This document shows positions 13,211 through 28,900 of a stretch of 64,000 nt of DNA, one piece after another (the stretch's first letter is position 1; each line of letters starts with the position of its first letter). The translations under genes were made by a program, and so were the position numbers. The stretch comes from Atherix ibis. Its lineage: Eukaryota > Arthropoda > Insecta > Diptera > Athericidae. The notes beneath the pieces are model-generated. The model worked only from the letters and a program-made list of their open reading frames with translations, was not told where the DNA came from and ran no database searches. The stretch lies in NCBI GenBank assembly GCA_958298945.1, contig OY282608.1, positions 72,588,806-72,652,805 on the forward strand. The letters are read 5' to 3'.

Positions 13211-15261
13211 CATGAAACGAACATACCAACAAGCCAACAAGCCAACAAACCAACAAGCCAACAAACGAACAAACCAACAAACCCACAAACCAACAAACCA
13301 ACAAGCCAACAAACCAACAAACCAACAAACTAACAAACCAACAAACCAACATACCAACAAACCAACAAACCAACAAACCAACAAACCAACAAGCCAACAA
13401 GCCAACAAACCAACAAGCCAACAAGCCAACAAACCAACAAGCCAAAAAACGAACAAACCAACAAACCAACAAACAAACAAACCAACAAAACAACAAACCA
13501 ACAAACCAACAAACCAACAAACCAACAAACCAATAAACCAACAAGCCAACAAATGAACAAACCAACAAACAAACAAACCAACAAACCAACAAACCAACAA
13601 ACCAACAAACCAACAAACCAACAAACCAACAAACCAACAAACCAACAAACCATCAAGCCAACAAACCAACAAATCAACAAATCAACAAACCAACAAACCA
13701 ACAAACTAATAAACCAACAAACCAACAAACCAACAAACCAACAAACCAATAAACCAACAAACCAACAAGCCAACAAACGAACAAACCAACAAACCAACCA
13801 ACCAACAAACAAACAAACCAACAAACCAACAAACCAACAAACAAATAAACCAACAAACCAACAAACCAACAAACGAACAAACCAACAAACCAACAAACGA
13901 ACAAACAAATAAACCAACACAGCAACAAACCAACAAACCAACAAACCAACAAACCAACAAACCAACAAACCAACAAGCCAACAAGCCAACAAACCAACAA
14001 ACCAACAAACCAACAAACCAACAAGCTAACAAACCAGCAATCCAAGAAACCAACATGCCAACAAGCCAACAAACTAACAAACCAACAAACCAACAAACCA
14101 ACAAACCAACAAACCAACAAACCAACAAACCAACAAACCAACAAACCAACAACCAACAAGCCAACAAGCCAACAAACCAACAAGCCAACAAACGAACAAA
14201 CCAAAAAACAAACAAACCAACAAACCAACAAACCAACAAACCAACAAACCAACAAACCAACAAACTAACAAACCAACAAACCAACAAACCAACAAACCAA
14301 CAAACCAACAAACCAACAAACCAACAAACCAACAAACCAACAACCAACAAGCCAACAAGCCAACAAACCAACAAGCCAACAACCAACAAACCAACAAACC
14401 AACAAACCAACAAACCATCAAACCAACAAACCAACAAACCAACAAACCAACATACCAACAAGCCAACAAACCAACAAGCCAACAAGCCAACAAACCAACA
14501 AGCCAACAAACTAAGAAACCAACAAACTAGCAAGCCAACAAACCAAAAAACCAACAAACCAACAAACCAACAAACCAACAAACCAAAAAAATAACAAACG
14601 AACACGCCAACAAACCAACAAACCAACAAACCAACAAACCAACAAACCAACAAACCAACAAACCAACAAACCAACAAACCAACAAACCAACAAACCAACA
14701 AGCCAACAAACCAAAAAACCAACAAACCAACAAACCAACAAACCAACAAACCAACAAACCAAAAAACCAACAAACGAGGAAACCAACAAACCAACAAACC
14801 AGCAAACCAACAAACCAACAAACCAATAAGCCAACAAACCAAAAAACCAACAAACCAACAAACCAACAAACCAAGAAACCAACAAACCAACAAATTAGCA
14901 AACCAACAAACCAACAAACAAACATACCAACAAACCAACAAACCAACAAACCAACAAACCAACAAGCCAACAAACCAACAAACCAATAAGCCAACAAACG
15001 AACAAACCAACAAGCCAACAAGCCAACAAATCAACAAACCAACAAACCAACAAACCAACAAACCAACAAACCAACAAGCCAACAAACCAACAAGCCAACA
15101 AACCGACAAACAAATAAACCAAAAAACCAACAAACCAACAAACCATCAAACCAACAAGCCAACAAGCCAACAAATCAACAAAGCAACAAACCAACAAACC
15201 AGCAAGCCAACAAGTCAACAAACCAGCAAACCAACAAACCAACAACAAACAAACCAACAAA

Positions 15262-18200
15262 CTCACAAATCAACAAACCAACACCCCAACAAACAAATAA
15301 ACCAACAAACCAACAAACCAACAAACCAACAAACCAACAAGCCAACAAACGAACAAACCAACAAACCAACAAACAAACAAGCCAACAAACCAAAAAATCA
15401 ACAAACCAACAAACCAACAAACCAACCAACCAACAAACCAACAAACCAACAAACCAACAAACCAACAAACCAACAAACCAACAAACCAACAAACCATGAA
15501 ACGAACAAACCAACAAGCCAACAAGCCAACAAACCAACAAGCCAACAAACCAACAAACCAACAAACAAACAAACAAAAAAACCAACAAACCAACAAACCA
15601 ACAAACAAACAAACTAACAGACCAAAAAGCCCACCATCCAACAAATCAACAAGCAAAAAAACGAACAAACCAACAAACCAACAAACAAACAAACCAACAA
15701 ACCTACAAGCCAACAAACCAACAAACCAACAAATCAACAAACCAACAAACAAATAAACCAACAAACCAACAAACCAACAAACCAACAAACCAACAAACCA
15801 ACAAACCAACAAGCCAACAAACGAACAAACCAACAAACGAACAAATTAACAAACCAACCAACCAACAAACCAACAAACCAACAAACCAACAAACCATCAA
15901 ACCAACAAACCAACAAACAAACAAACCAACAAACCAACAAACCAAAAAACCAACAAACCAACAAACCAACAAACCAACAAGCCAACAAACCAACAAACCA
16001 ACAAATCAACAAACCAACAAACAAATAAACCAACAAAACAACAAACCAACAAACCAACAAACCAACAAACCAACAAACCAACAAACCAGCAAACCAACAA
16101 ACCAACAAACCAACAAACCAATAAGCCAACAAACCAAAAAACCAACAAACCAACAAACCAACAAACCAAGAAACCAACAAACCAACAAATTAACAAACCA
16201 ACAAACCAACAAACAAACATACCAACAAACCAACAAACCAACAAACCAACAAACCAACAAGCCAACAAACCAACAAACCAGTAAGCCAACAAACGAACAA
16301 ACCAACAAGCCAACAAGCCAACAAATCAACCAACCAACAAACCAACAAACCAACAAACCAACAAGCCAACAAGCCAACAAACCAACAAGCCAACAAACCG
16401 ACAAACAAATAAACCAAAATACCAACAAACCAACAAACCATCAAACCAACAAGCCAACAAGCCAACAAATCAACAAACCAACAAACCAACAAACCAGCAA
16501 GCCAACAAGTCAACAAACCAGCAAACCAACAAACCAACAACAAACAAACCAACAAACTCACAAATCAACAAACCAACACCCCAACAAACAAATAAACCAA
16601 CAAACCAACAAACCAACAAACCAACAAACCAACAAGCCAACAAACGAACAAACCAACAAACCAACAAACAAACAAGCCAACAAACCAAAAAATCAACAAA
16701 CCAACAAACCAACAAACCAACCAACCAACAAACCAACAAACCAACAAACCAACAAACCAACAAACCAACAAACCAACAAACCAACAAACCATGAAACGAA
16801 CATGCCAACAAGCCAGCAAGCCAACAAACCAACAAGCCAACAAACGAACAAACCAACAAACAAACAAACAAAAAAAACAACAAACCAACAAACCAACAAA
16901 CAAACAAACTAACAGACCAACAAGCCCACCATCCAACAAATCAACAAGCAAAAAAACGAACAAACCAACAAACCAACAAACAAACAAACCAACAAAACAA
17001 CAAACGAACAAACCAACAAAACAACAAACCAACAAACCAACAAACCAATAAACCAACAAGCCAACAAACGAACAAACCAACAAACAAACAAACCAACAAA
17101 ACAACAAACCAACAAACCAACAAACCAACAAACCAACAAACCAACAAACCAACAAACCAACAAACCAAAAAACCAACAAACCAACAAACCAACAAACCAA
17201 CAAGCCAACAAACCAACAAACCAACAAATCAACAAACCAACAAACAAATAAACCAACAAACCAACAAACCAACAAACCAACAAACCAACAAACCAACAAA
17301 CCAACAAACCAACAAGCCAACAAACGAACAAACCAACAAACGAACAAATTAACAAACCAACCAACCAACAAACCAAGAAACCAACAAACCAACAAACCAA
17401 CAAATCAACAAACCAACAAACAAACAAACCAACAAACCAACAAACCAAAAAACCAACAAACCAACAAACCAACAAACCAACTAGCCAACAAACCAACAAA
17501 CCAACAAATCAACAAACCAACAAACAAATAAACCAACAAACCAACAAACCAACAAACCAACAAACCAAAAAACCAACAAACCAACAAACCAACAAGCCAA
17601 CAAACCAACAAGCCAACAAGCCAACAAACCAACAAGCCAACAAACTAAGAAACCAACAAACCAGCAAGCCAACAAACCAAAAAACCAACAAACCAACAAA
17701 CCAACAAACCAACAAACCAACAAACCAAAAAAATAACAAACGAACACGCCAACAAACCAACAAATCAACAAACAAACAAACCAACAAACCAACAAACCAA
17801 CAAACCAACAAACCAACAAACCAACAAACCAACAAACCAACAAACCAAAAAAACAACAAGCCAACAAACCAAAAAACCAACAAACCAACAAACCAACAAA
17901 CCAACAAACCAACAAACCAAAAAACCAACAAACGAGGAAACCAACAAACTAACAAACCAGCAAACCAACAAACCAACAAACCAACAAACCAATAAGCCAA
18001 CAAACCAAAAAACCAACAAACCAACAAACCAACAAACCAAGAAACCAACAAACCAACAAATTAACAAACCAACAAACCAACAAACAAACATACCAACAAA
18101 CCAACAAACCAACAAACCAACAAACCAACAAGCCAACAAACCAACAAACCAATAAGCCAACAAACGAACAAACCAACAAGCCAACAAGCCAACAAATCAA

Positions 18201-20472
18201 CAAACCAACAAACCAACAAACCAACAAACCAACAAGCCAACAAGCCAACAAACCAACAAGCCAACAAACCGACAAACAAATAAACCAAAAAACCAACAAA
18301 CCAACAAACCATCAAACCAACAAGCCAACAAGCCAACAAATCAACAAACCAACAAACCAACAAACCAGCAAGCCAACAAGTCAACAAACCAGCAAACCAA
18401 CAAACCAACAACAAACAAACCAACAAACTCACAAATCAACAAACCAACAAACAAATAAACCAACAAACCAACAAACCAACAAACCAACAAACCAACAAGC
18501 CAACAAACGAACAAACCAACAAACCAACAAACAAACAAGCCAACAAACCAAAAAATCAACAAACCAACAAACCAACAAACCAACCAACCAACAAACCAAC
18601 AAGCCAACAAACCAACAAACCAACAAACCAACAAACCAACAAACCAACAAGCCAACAAACCAACAAACCAAGAAACCAACATGCCAACAGGCCAACAAGC
18701 CAACAAACCAACAAGCCAACAAACGAACAAACCAACAAGCCAAAAAACGAACAAACCAACAAACCAACAAACAAACAAACCAACAAAACAACAAACCAAC
18801 AAACCAACAAACCAACAAACCAACAAACCAATAAACCAACAAGCCAACAAATGAACAAACCAACAAACAAACAAACCAACAAACCAACAAACCAACAAAC
18901 CAACAAACCAACAAACCAACAAACCAACAAACCAACAAACCAACAAACCATCAAGCCAACAAACCAACAAATCAACAAATCAACAAACCAACAAACCAAC
19001 AAACTAATAAACCAACAAACCAACAAACCAACAAACCGACAAACCAATAAACCAACAAACCAACAAGCCAACAAACGAACAAACCAACAAACCAACCAAC
19101 CAACAAACAAACAAACCAACAAACCAACAAACCAACAAACAAATAAACCAACAAACCAACAAACCAACAAACGAACAAACCAACAAACCAACAAACGAAC
19201 AAACAAATAAACCAACACAGCAACAAACCAACAAACCAACAAACCAACAAACCAACAAACCAACAAACCAACAAGCCAACAAGCCAACAAACCAACAAAC
19301 CAACAAACCAACAAGCTAACAAATCAGCAATCCAAGAAACCAACATGCCAACAAGCCAACAAGCCAACAAACCAACAAGCCAACAAACGAACAAACCAAC
19401 AAGCCAACAAACGAACAAACCAAAAAACAAACAAACCAACAAACCAACAAACCAACAAACCAACAAACCAACAAACCAACAAACTAACAAACCAACAAAC
19501 CAACAAACCAACAAACCAACAAACCAACAAACCAACAAACCAACAAACCAACAAACCAACAAACCAACAACCAACAAGCCAACAAGCCAACAAACCAACA
19601 AGCCAATAACCAACAAACCAACAAACCAACAAACCAACAAACCATCAAACCAACAAACCAACAAACCAACAAACCAACATACCAACAAGCCAACAAACCA
19701 ACAAGCCAACAAGCCAACAAACCAACAAGCCAACAAACTAAGAAACCAACAAACTAGCAAGCCAACAAACCAAAAAACCAACAAACCAACAAACCAACAA
19801 ACCAAAAAAATAACAAACGAACACGCCAACAAACCAACAAACCAACAAACCAACAAACCAACAAACCAACAAACCAACAAACCAACAAACCAACAAACCA
19901 ACAAACCAACAAGCCAACAAACCAAAAAACCAACAAACCAACAAACCAACAAACCAACAAACCAACAAACCAAAAAACCAACAAACGAGGAAACCAACAA
20001 ACCAACAAACCAGCAAACCAACAAACCAACAAACCAATAAGCCAACAAACCAAAAAACCAACAAACCAACAAACCAACAAACCAAGAAACCAACAAACCA
20101 ACAAATTAACAAACCAACAAACCAACAAACAAACATACCAACAAACCAACAAACCAACAAACCAACAAACCAACAAGCCAACGAACCAACAAACCAATAA
20201 GCCAACAAACGAACAAACCAACAAGCCAACAAGCCAACAAATCAACAAACCAACAAACCAACAAACCAACAAACCAACAAGCCAACAAGCCAACAAACCA
20301 ACAAGCCAACAAACCGACAAACAAATAAACCAAAAAACCAACAAACCAACAAACCATCAAACCAACAAGCCAACAAGCCAACAAATCAACAAACCAACAA
20401 ACCAACAAACCAGCAAGCCAACAAGTCAACAAACCAGCAAACCAACAAACCAACAACAAACAAACCAACAAA
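15262..20472 (+). repeat. Nested sub-block of about 5.2 kb, first copy
   Basis: Inside the 13.6-kb block, successive L2 sites 15262, 16557, 18428, 20473, 21936, 23839 give spacings 1295, 1871, 2045 and then 1463, 1903. The pattern short-long-longer repeats, with differences of 168 and 32 bp (21 and 4 octamers). L1 gives the same picture (1295, 3884 then 1495, 1895). So the 13.6-kb unit was itself formed by an earlier duplication of about 5.2-5.4 kb. Confidence 0.75.
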
Positions 20473-23400
20473 CTCACAAATCAACAAACCAACACCCCAA
20501 CAAACAAATAAACCAACAAACCAACAAACCAACAAACCAACAAACCAACAAGCCAACAAACGAACAAACCAACAAACCAACAAACAAACAAGCCAACAAA
20601 CCAAAAAATCAACAAACCAACAAACCAACAAACCAACAAACCAACAAACCAACAAACCAACAAACCAACAAACCATGAAACGAACAAACCAACAAGCCAA
20701 CAAGCCAACAAACCAACAAGCCAACAAACGAACAAACCAACAAACAAACAAACAAAAAAACCAACAAACCAACAAACCAACAAACAAACAAACTAACAGA
20801 CCAAAAAGCCCACCATCCAACAAATCAACAAGCAAAAAAACGAACAAACCAACAAACCAACAAACAAACAAATCAACAAAACAACAAACCAACAAACCAA
20901 CAAAACAACAAACCAACAAACCAACAAACCAATAAACCAACAAGCCAACAAACGAACAAACCAACAAACAAACAAACCAACAAAACAACAAACCAACAAA
21001 CCAACAAACCAACAAACCAACAAACCAACAAACCAACAAACCGACAAACCAAAAAACCAACAAACCAACAAACCAACAAACCTACAAGCCAACAAACCAA
21101 CAAACCAACAAATCAACAAACCAACAAACAAATAAACCAACAAACCAACAAACCAACCAACCAACAAACCAACAAACCAACAAACCAACAAGCCAACAAA
21201 CGAACAAACCAACAAACGAACAAATTAACAAACCAACCAACCAACAAACCAACAAACCAACAAACCAACAAACCAACAAACCAACAAACCAACAAACAAA
21301 CAAACCAACAAACCAACAAACCAAAAAACCAACAAACCAACAAACCAACAAACCAACAAGCCAACAAACCAACAAACCAACAAATCAACAAACCAACAAA
21401 CAAATAAACCAACAAAACAACAAACCAACAAACCAACAAACCAACAAACCAACAAACCAACAAACCAGCAAACCAACAAACCAACAAACCAACAAACCAA
21501 TAAGCCAACAAACCAAAAAACCAACAAACCAACAAACCAACAAACCAAGAAACCAACAAACCAACAAATTAACAAACCAACAAACCAACAAACAAACATA
21601 CCAACAAACCAACAAACCAACAAACCAACAAACCAACAAGCCAACAAACCAACAAACCAGTAAGCCAACAAACGAACAAACCAACAAGCCAACAAGCCAA
21701 CAAATCAACCAACCAACAAACCAACAAACCAACAAACCAACAAGCCAACAAGCCAACAAACCAACAAGCCAACAAACCGACAAACAAATAAACCAAAATA
21801 CCAACAAACCAACAAACCATCAAACCAACAAGCCAACAAGCCAACAAATCAACAAACCAACAAACCAACAAACCAGCAAGCCAACAAGTCAACAAACCAG
21901 CAAACCAACAAACCAACAACAAACAAACCAACAAACTCACAAATCAACAAACCAACACCCCAACAAACAAATAAACCAACAAACCAACAAACCAACAAAC
22001 CAACAAACCAACAAGCCAACAAACGAACAAACCAACAAACCAACAAACAAACAAGCCAACAAACCAAAAAATCAACAAACCAACAAACCAACAAACCAAC
22101 CAACCAACAAACCAACAAACCAACAAACCAACAAACCAACAAACCAACAAACCAACAAACCAACAAACCATGAAACGAACATGCCAACAAGCCAGCAAGC
22201 CAACAAACCAACAAGCCAACAAACGAACAAACCAACAAACAAACAAACAAAAAAACCAACAAACCAACAAACCAACAAACAAACAAACTAACAGACCAAC
22301 AAGCCCACCATCCAACAAATCAACAAGCAAAAAAACGAACAAACCAACAAACCAACAAACAAACAAACCAACAAAACAACAAACGAACAAACCAACAAAA
22401 CAACAAACCAACAAACCAACAAACCAATAAACCAACAAGCCAACAAACGAACAAACCAACAAACAAACAAACCAACAAAACAACAAACCAACAAACCAAC
22501 AAACCAACAAACCAAGAAACCAACAAACCAACAAACCAACAAACCAAAAAACCAACAAACCAACAAACCAACAAACCAACAAGCCAACAAACCAACAAAC
22601 CAACAAATCAACAAACCAACAAACAAATAAACCAACAAACCAACAAACCAACAAACCAACAAACCAACAAACCAACAAACCAACAAACCAACAAGCCAAC
22701 AAACGAACAAACCAACAAACGAACAAATTAACAAACCAACCAACCAACAAACCAACAAACCAACAAACCAACAAACCAACAAATCAACAAACCAACAAAC
22801 CAACAAACAAACAAACCAACAAACCAACAAACCAAAAAACCAACAAACCAACAAACCAACAAACCAACAAGCCAACAAACCAACAAACCAACAAATCAAC
22901 AAACCAACAAACAAATAAACCAACAAACCAACAAACCAACAAACCAACAAACCAAAAAACCAACAAACCAACAAACCAACAAGCCAACAAACCAACAAGC
23001 CAACAAGCCAACAAACCAACAAGCCAACAAACTAAGAAACCAACAAACCAGCAAGCCAACAAACCAAAAAACCAACAAACCAACAAACCAACAAACCAAC
23101 AAACCAACAAACCAAAAAAATAACAAACGAACACGCCAACAAACCAACAAATCAACAAACAAACAAACCAACAAACCAACAAACCAACAAACCAACAAAC
23201 CAACAAACCAACAAACCAACAAACCAACAAACCAACAAACCAACAAACCAACAAACCAACAAACCAACAAGCCAACAAACCAAAAAACCAACAAACCAAC
23301 AAACCAACAAACCAACAAACCAACAAACCAAAAAACCAACAAACGAGGAAACCAACAAACTAACAAACCAGCAAACCAACAAACCAACAAACCAACAAAC

Positions 23401-25470
23401 CAATAAGCCAACAAACCAAAAAACCAACAAACCAACAAACCAACAAACCAAGAAACCAACAAACCAACAAATTAACAAACCAACAAACCAACAAACAAAC
23501 ATACCAACAAACCAACAAACCAACAAACCAACAAACCAACAAGCCAACAAACCAACAAACCAATAAGCCAACAAACGAACAAACCAACAAGCCAACAAGC
23601 CAACAAATCAACAAACCAACAAACCAACAAACCAACAAACCAACAAGCCAACAAGCCAACAAACCAACAAGCCAACAAACCGACAAACAAATAAACCAAA
23701 AAACCAACAAACCAACAAACCATCAAACCAACAAGCCAACAAGCCAACAAATCAACAAACCAACAAACCAACAAACCAGCAAGCCAACAAGTCAACAAAC
23801 CAGCAAACCAACAAACCAACAACAAACAAACCAACAAACTCACAAATCAACAAACCAACAAACAAATAAACCAACAAACCAACAAACCAACAAACCAACA
23901 AACCAACAAGCCAACAAACGAACAAACCAACAAACCAACAAACAAACAAGCCAACAAACCAAAAAATCAACAAACCAACAAACCAACAAACCAACCAACC
24001 AACAAACCAACAAACCAACAAACCAACAAACCAACAAACCAACAAACCAACAAACCAACAAACCATGAAACGAACATGCCAACAAGCCAACAAGCCAACA
24101 AACCAACAAGCCAACAAACGAACAAACCAACAAACAAACAAACAAAAAAACCAACAAACCAACAAACCAACAAACAAACAAACTAACAGACCAACAAGCC
24201 CACCATCCAACAAATCAACAAGCAAAAAAACGAACAAACCAACAAACCAACAAACAAACAAACCAACAAAACAACAAACCAACAAAGCAACAAAACAACA
24301 AATCAACAAACCAACAAACCAATAAACCAACAAGCCAACAAACGAACAAACCAACCAACAAACAAACCAACAAAACAACAAACCAACAAACCAACAAACC
24401 AACAAACCAACAAACCAACAAACCAACAAACCAACAAACCACAAAACCAACAAACCAACAAACAAACAAGCCAACAAACCAACAAACCAACAAACCAACA
24501 AACCAACAAGCCAACAAACGAACAAACCAACAAACGAACAAATTAACAAACCAACCAACCAACAAACCAACAAACCAACAAACCAACAAACCAACAAACC
24601 AACAAACCAACAAACAAATAAACCAACAACCAACAAACCAACAAACCAACAAACCAACAAACCAACAAACGAACAAACATATAAACCAACAAACCAACAA
24701 ACCAACAAACCAACAAACCAACAAACCAACAAACCAACAAACCAACAAACCAACAAACCAACAAGCCAACAAACCAACAAACCAAGAAACCAACATGCCA
24801 ACAGGCCAACAAGCCAACAAACCAACAAGCCAACAAACGAACAAACCAACAAGCCAACAAACGAACAAACCAAAAAACAAATAAACCAACAAACCAACAA
24901 ACCAACAAACAAACAAACCAAAAAACCAACAAACCAACAAACCAACAAACCAACAAACCAACGAACCACCAACCAACAAGCCAACAAGCCAACAAACCAA
25001 CAAGCCAACAAACCAACAAACCAACAAACTAACAAACCAACAAACCAACATACCAACAAACCAACAAACCAACAAACCAACAAACCAACAAGCCAACAAG
25101 CCAACAAACCAACAAGCCAACAAGCCAACAAACCAACAAGCCAACAAACTAAGAAACCAACAAACCAGCAAGCCAACAAACCAAAAAACCAACAAACCAA
25201 CAAACCAAAAAACCAACAAACGAACAAACCAACAAACCAACAAACCAACAAACCAACAAACCAACAAACCAACAAACCAATAAACCAACAAACCAACAAG
25301 CCAACAAACCAAAAAACCAACAAACCAACAAACCAACAAACCAACAAACCAAAAAACCAACAAACGAAGAAACCAACAAACCAACAAACCAACAAACCAA
25401 CAAACCAACAAACCAACAAACCAACAAGCCAACAAGGCAACAAGCCAACAAACCAACAAGCCAACAAACG
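20473..25470 (+). repeat. Nested sub-block of about 5.4 kb, second copy
   Basis: Partner of 15262-20472, with L2 offsets 5,211, 5,379 and 5,411 from left to right. The increasing offset means this copy gained whole octamers. The equivalent pair in macro-copy 2 is 28831-34041 and 34042 onward. Confidence 0.72.
23033..24240 (+). repeat. Composite variant module of about 1.2 kb (reference copy)
   Basis: A fixed order of variant octamers recurs throughout 14-54 kb. In this copy it runs: AACTAAGAAACC (23033), ATAACAAACGAACACG (about 23118), ACGAGG (23344), CCAATAAG (about 23400), CCAAGAAACC (about 23450), TTAACAAA (about 23471), CATACC (about 23500), CCGACAAACAAAT (about 23682), CCATCAAA (about 23722), AAGTCAAC (about 23790), L2 (23839), CCAAAAAATC (about 23962), CCAACCAACC (about 23995), L1 (24063), L3 (24198). 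Other near-complete copies lie at about 14510-15660, 19737-20850, 28080-29245, 33308-34440, 36623-37830 and 40115-41260. It is the practical higher-order unit of this satellite. Confidence 0.85.
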
Positions 25471-25990
25471 AACAAACCGACAAACAAATAAACCAACAAA
25501 CCAACAAACCAACAAACCAACAAGCCAACAAGCCAACAAGCCAACAAACGAACAAACCAACAAACCAACAAACAAATAAACCAACACACCAACAAACCAA
25601 CAAACCAATAAACCAACAAACCAACAAACCAACAAACCAACAAACCAACAAACCAACAAACCAACAAGCCAACAAACGAACAAACCAACAAACCAACAAG
25701 CCAACAAACCGACAAACAAATAAACCAACAAACCAACAAACCAACAAACCAACAAGCCAACAAGCCAACAAGCCAACAAACCAACAAACCAACAAACCAA
25801 CAAACCAACAAACCAACAAGCCAACAAACCAACAAACCAACAAACCAACAAACCAACAAGCCAACAAACCAACAAACCAACAAACCAACAAACCAACAAA
25901 CCAACAAGCTAACAAACCAGCAATCCAAGAAACCAACATGCCAACAAGCCAACAAACTAACAAACCAACAAACCAACAAACCAACAAACC
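25465..25990 (+). repeat. Rearranged zone at the macro-copy joint, with a 232-bp tandem pair
   Basis: CCGACAAACAAATAAACC occurs at 25477 and 25709, 232 bp (29 octamers) apart, with CAACACACC between. Macro-copy 2 has the corresponding pair at 39302 and 39518 (216 bp, 27 octamers) plus about 220 bp of additional CAAACAAA-rich sequence before it. The joint of the 13.6-kb duplication is therefore also a site of local expansion. Confidence 0.7.
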
Positions 25991-28900
25991 AACAAACCAA
26001 CAAACCAACAAACCAACAAACCAACAAACCAACAAACCAACAAGCCAACAAACCAAAAAACCAACAAACCAACAAACCAACAAACCAACAAACCAACAAA
26101 CCAACAAACCAAAAAACCAACAAACGAGGAAACCAACAAACCAACAAACCAGCAAACCAACAAACCAACAAACCAACAAACCAATAAGCCAACAAACCAA
26201 AAAAAACAACAAACCAACAAACCAACAAACCAACAAACCAACAAACCAACAAACCAACAAACCAACAAATTAACAAACCAACAAACCAACAAACCAACAA
26301 ACCAACAACCAACAAGCCAACAAGCCAACAAACCAACAAGCCAACAACCAACAAACCAACAAACCAACAAACCAACAAACCAACAAACCAACAAACCAAC
26401 AAACCAACAAACAAACAAACCAACAAACCAACAAGCCAACAAGCCAACAAGCCAACAAACCAACAAGCCAACAAACCGACAAACAAATAAACCAACAAAC
26501 CAACAAACCAGCAAGCCAACAAGTCAACAAACCAACAAACCAACAAACCAACAACAAACAAACCAACAAACTCACAAATCAACAAACCAACAAACCAACA
26601 AACAAATAAACCAACAAACCAACAAAACAACAAACCCACAAACCAACAAACCAACAAGCCAACAAACGAACAAACCAACAAACCAACAAACAAATAAACC
26701 AACAAACCAACAAACCAACAAACCAACAAACCAACAAACCAACAAACCAACAAACCAACAAACCAACAAACCATGAAACGAACATACCAACAAGCCAACA
26801 AGCCAACAAACCAACAAGCCAACAAACGAACAAACCAACAAACCCACAAACCAACAAACCAACAAGCCAACAAACCAACAAACCAACAAACTAACAAACC
26901 AACAAACCAACATACCAACAAACCAACAAACCAACAAACCAACAAACCAACAAGCCAACAAGCCAACAAACCAACAAGCCAACAAGCCAACAAACCAACA
27001 AGCCAAAAAACGAACAAACCAACAAACCAACAAACAAACAAACCAACAAAACAACAAACCAACAAACCAACAAACCAACAAACCAACAAACCAATAAACC
27101 AACAAGCCAACAAATGAACAAACCAACAAACAAACAAACCAACAAACCAACAAACCAACAAACCAACAAACCAACAAACCAACAAACCAACAAACCAACA
27201 AACCAACAAACCATCAAGCCAACAAACCAACAAATCAACAAATCAACAAACCAACAAACCAACAAACTAATAAACCAACAAACCAACAAACCAACAAACC
27301 AACAAACCAATAAACCAACAAACCAACAAGCCAACAAACGAACAAACCAACAAACCAACCAACCAACAAACAAACAAACCAACAAACCAACAAACCAACA
27401 AACAAATAAACCAACAAACCAACAAACCAACAAACGAACAAACCAACAAACCTACAAACGAACAAACAAATAAACCAACACAGCAACAAACCAACAAACC
27501 AACAAACCAACAAACCAACAAACCAACAAACCAACAAGCCAACAAGCCAACAAACCAACAAACCAACAAACCAACAAACCAACAAGCTAACAAACCAGCA
27601 ATCCAAGAAACCAACATGCCAACAAGCCAACAAACTAACAAACCAACAAACCAACAAACCAACAAACCAACAAACCAACAAACCAACAAACCAACAAACC
27701 AACAAACCAACAAACCAACAACCAACAAGCCAACAAGCCAACAAACCAACAAGCCAACAAACGAACAAACCAAAAAACAAACAAACCAACAAACCAACAA
27801 ACCAACAAACCAACAAACCAACAAACCAACAAACTAACAAACCAACAAACCAACAAACCAACAAACCAACAAACCAACAAACCAACAAACCAACAAACCA
27901 ACAAACCAACAACCAACAAGCCAACAAGCCAACAAACCAACAAGCCAACAACCAACAAACCAACAAACCAACAAACCAACAAACCATCAAACCAACAAAC
28001 CAACAAACCAACAAACCAACATACCAACAAGCCAACAAACCAACAAGCCAACAAGCCAACAAACCAACAAGCCAACAAACTAAGAAACCAACAAACTAGC
28101 AAGCCAACAAACCAAAAAACCAACAAACCAACAAACCAACAAACCAACAAACCAAAAAAATAACAAACGAACACGCCAACAAACCAACAAACCAACAAAC
28201 CAACAAACCAACAAACCAACAAACCAACAAACCAACAAACCAACAAACCAACAAACCAACAAACCAACAAGCCAACAAACCAAAAAACCAACAAACCAAC
28301 AAACCAACAAACCAACAAACCAACAAACCAAAAAACCAACAAACGAGGAAACCAACAAACCAACAAACCAGCAAACCAACAAACCAACAAACCAATAAGC
28401 CAACAAACCAAAAAACCAACAAACCAACAAACCAACAAACCAAGAAACCAACAAACCAACAAATTAGCAAACCAACAAACCAACAAACAAACATACCAAC
28501 AAACCAACAAACCAACAAACCAACAAACCAACAAGCCAACAAACCAACAAACCAATAAGCCAACAAACGAACAAACCAACAAGCCAACAAGCCAACAAAT
28601 CAACAAACCAACAAACCAACAAACCAACAAACCAACAAACCAACAAGCCAACAAACCAACAAGCCAACAAACCGACAAACAAATAAACCAAAAAACCAAC
28701 AAACCAACAAACCATCAAACCAACAAGCCAACAAGCCAACAAATCAACAAACCAACAAACCAACAAACCAGCAAGCCAACAAGTCAACAAACCAGCAAAC
28801 CAACAAACCAACAACAAACAAACCAACAAACTCACAAATCAACAAACCAACACCCCAACAAACAAATAAACCAACAAACCAACAAACCAACAAACCAACA

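Larger units (their letters stand above)
12360..25990 (+). repeat. Macro-duplication of about 13.6 kb, copy 1
   Basis: L1 sites at 13210, 15494, 16789, 20673, 22168 and 24063 recur as 26771, 29071, 30366, 34266, 35761 and 37656. The internal spacings are 2284, 1295, 3884, 1495, 1895 here and 2300, 1295, 3900, 1495, 1895 in copy 2. Seven L2 and five L3 sites agree. Offsets are 13,633 near 12.5 kb, then between 13,561 and 13,601; all leave remainder 1 modulo 8. The left edge is close to 12,360, since the ATAACAAACGAAC at 12300 has no counterpart in copy 2. At the right edge, 25,470-25,760 is rearranged relative to copy 2. Confidence 0.93.
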
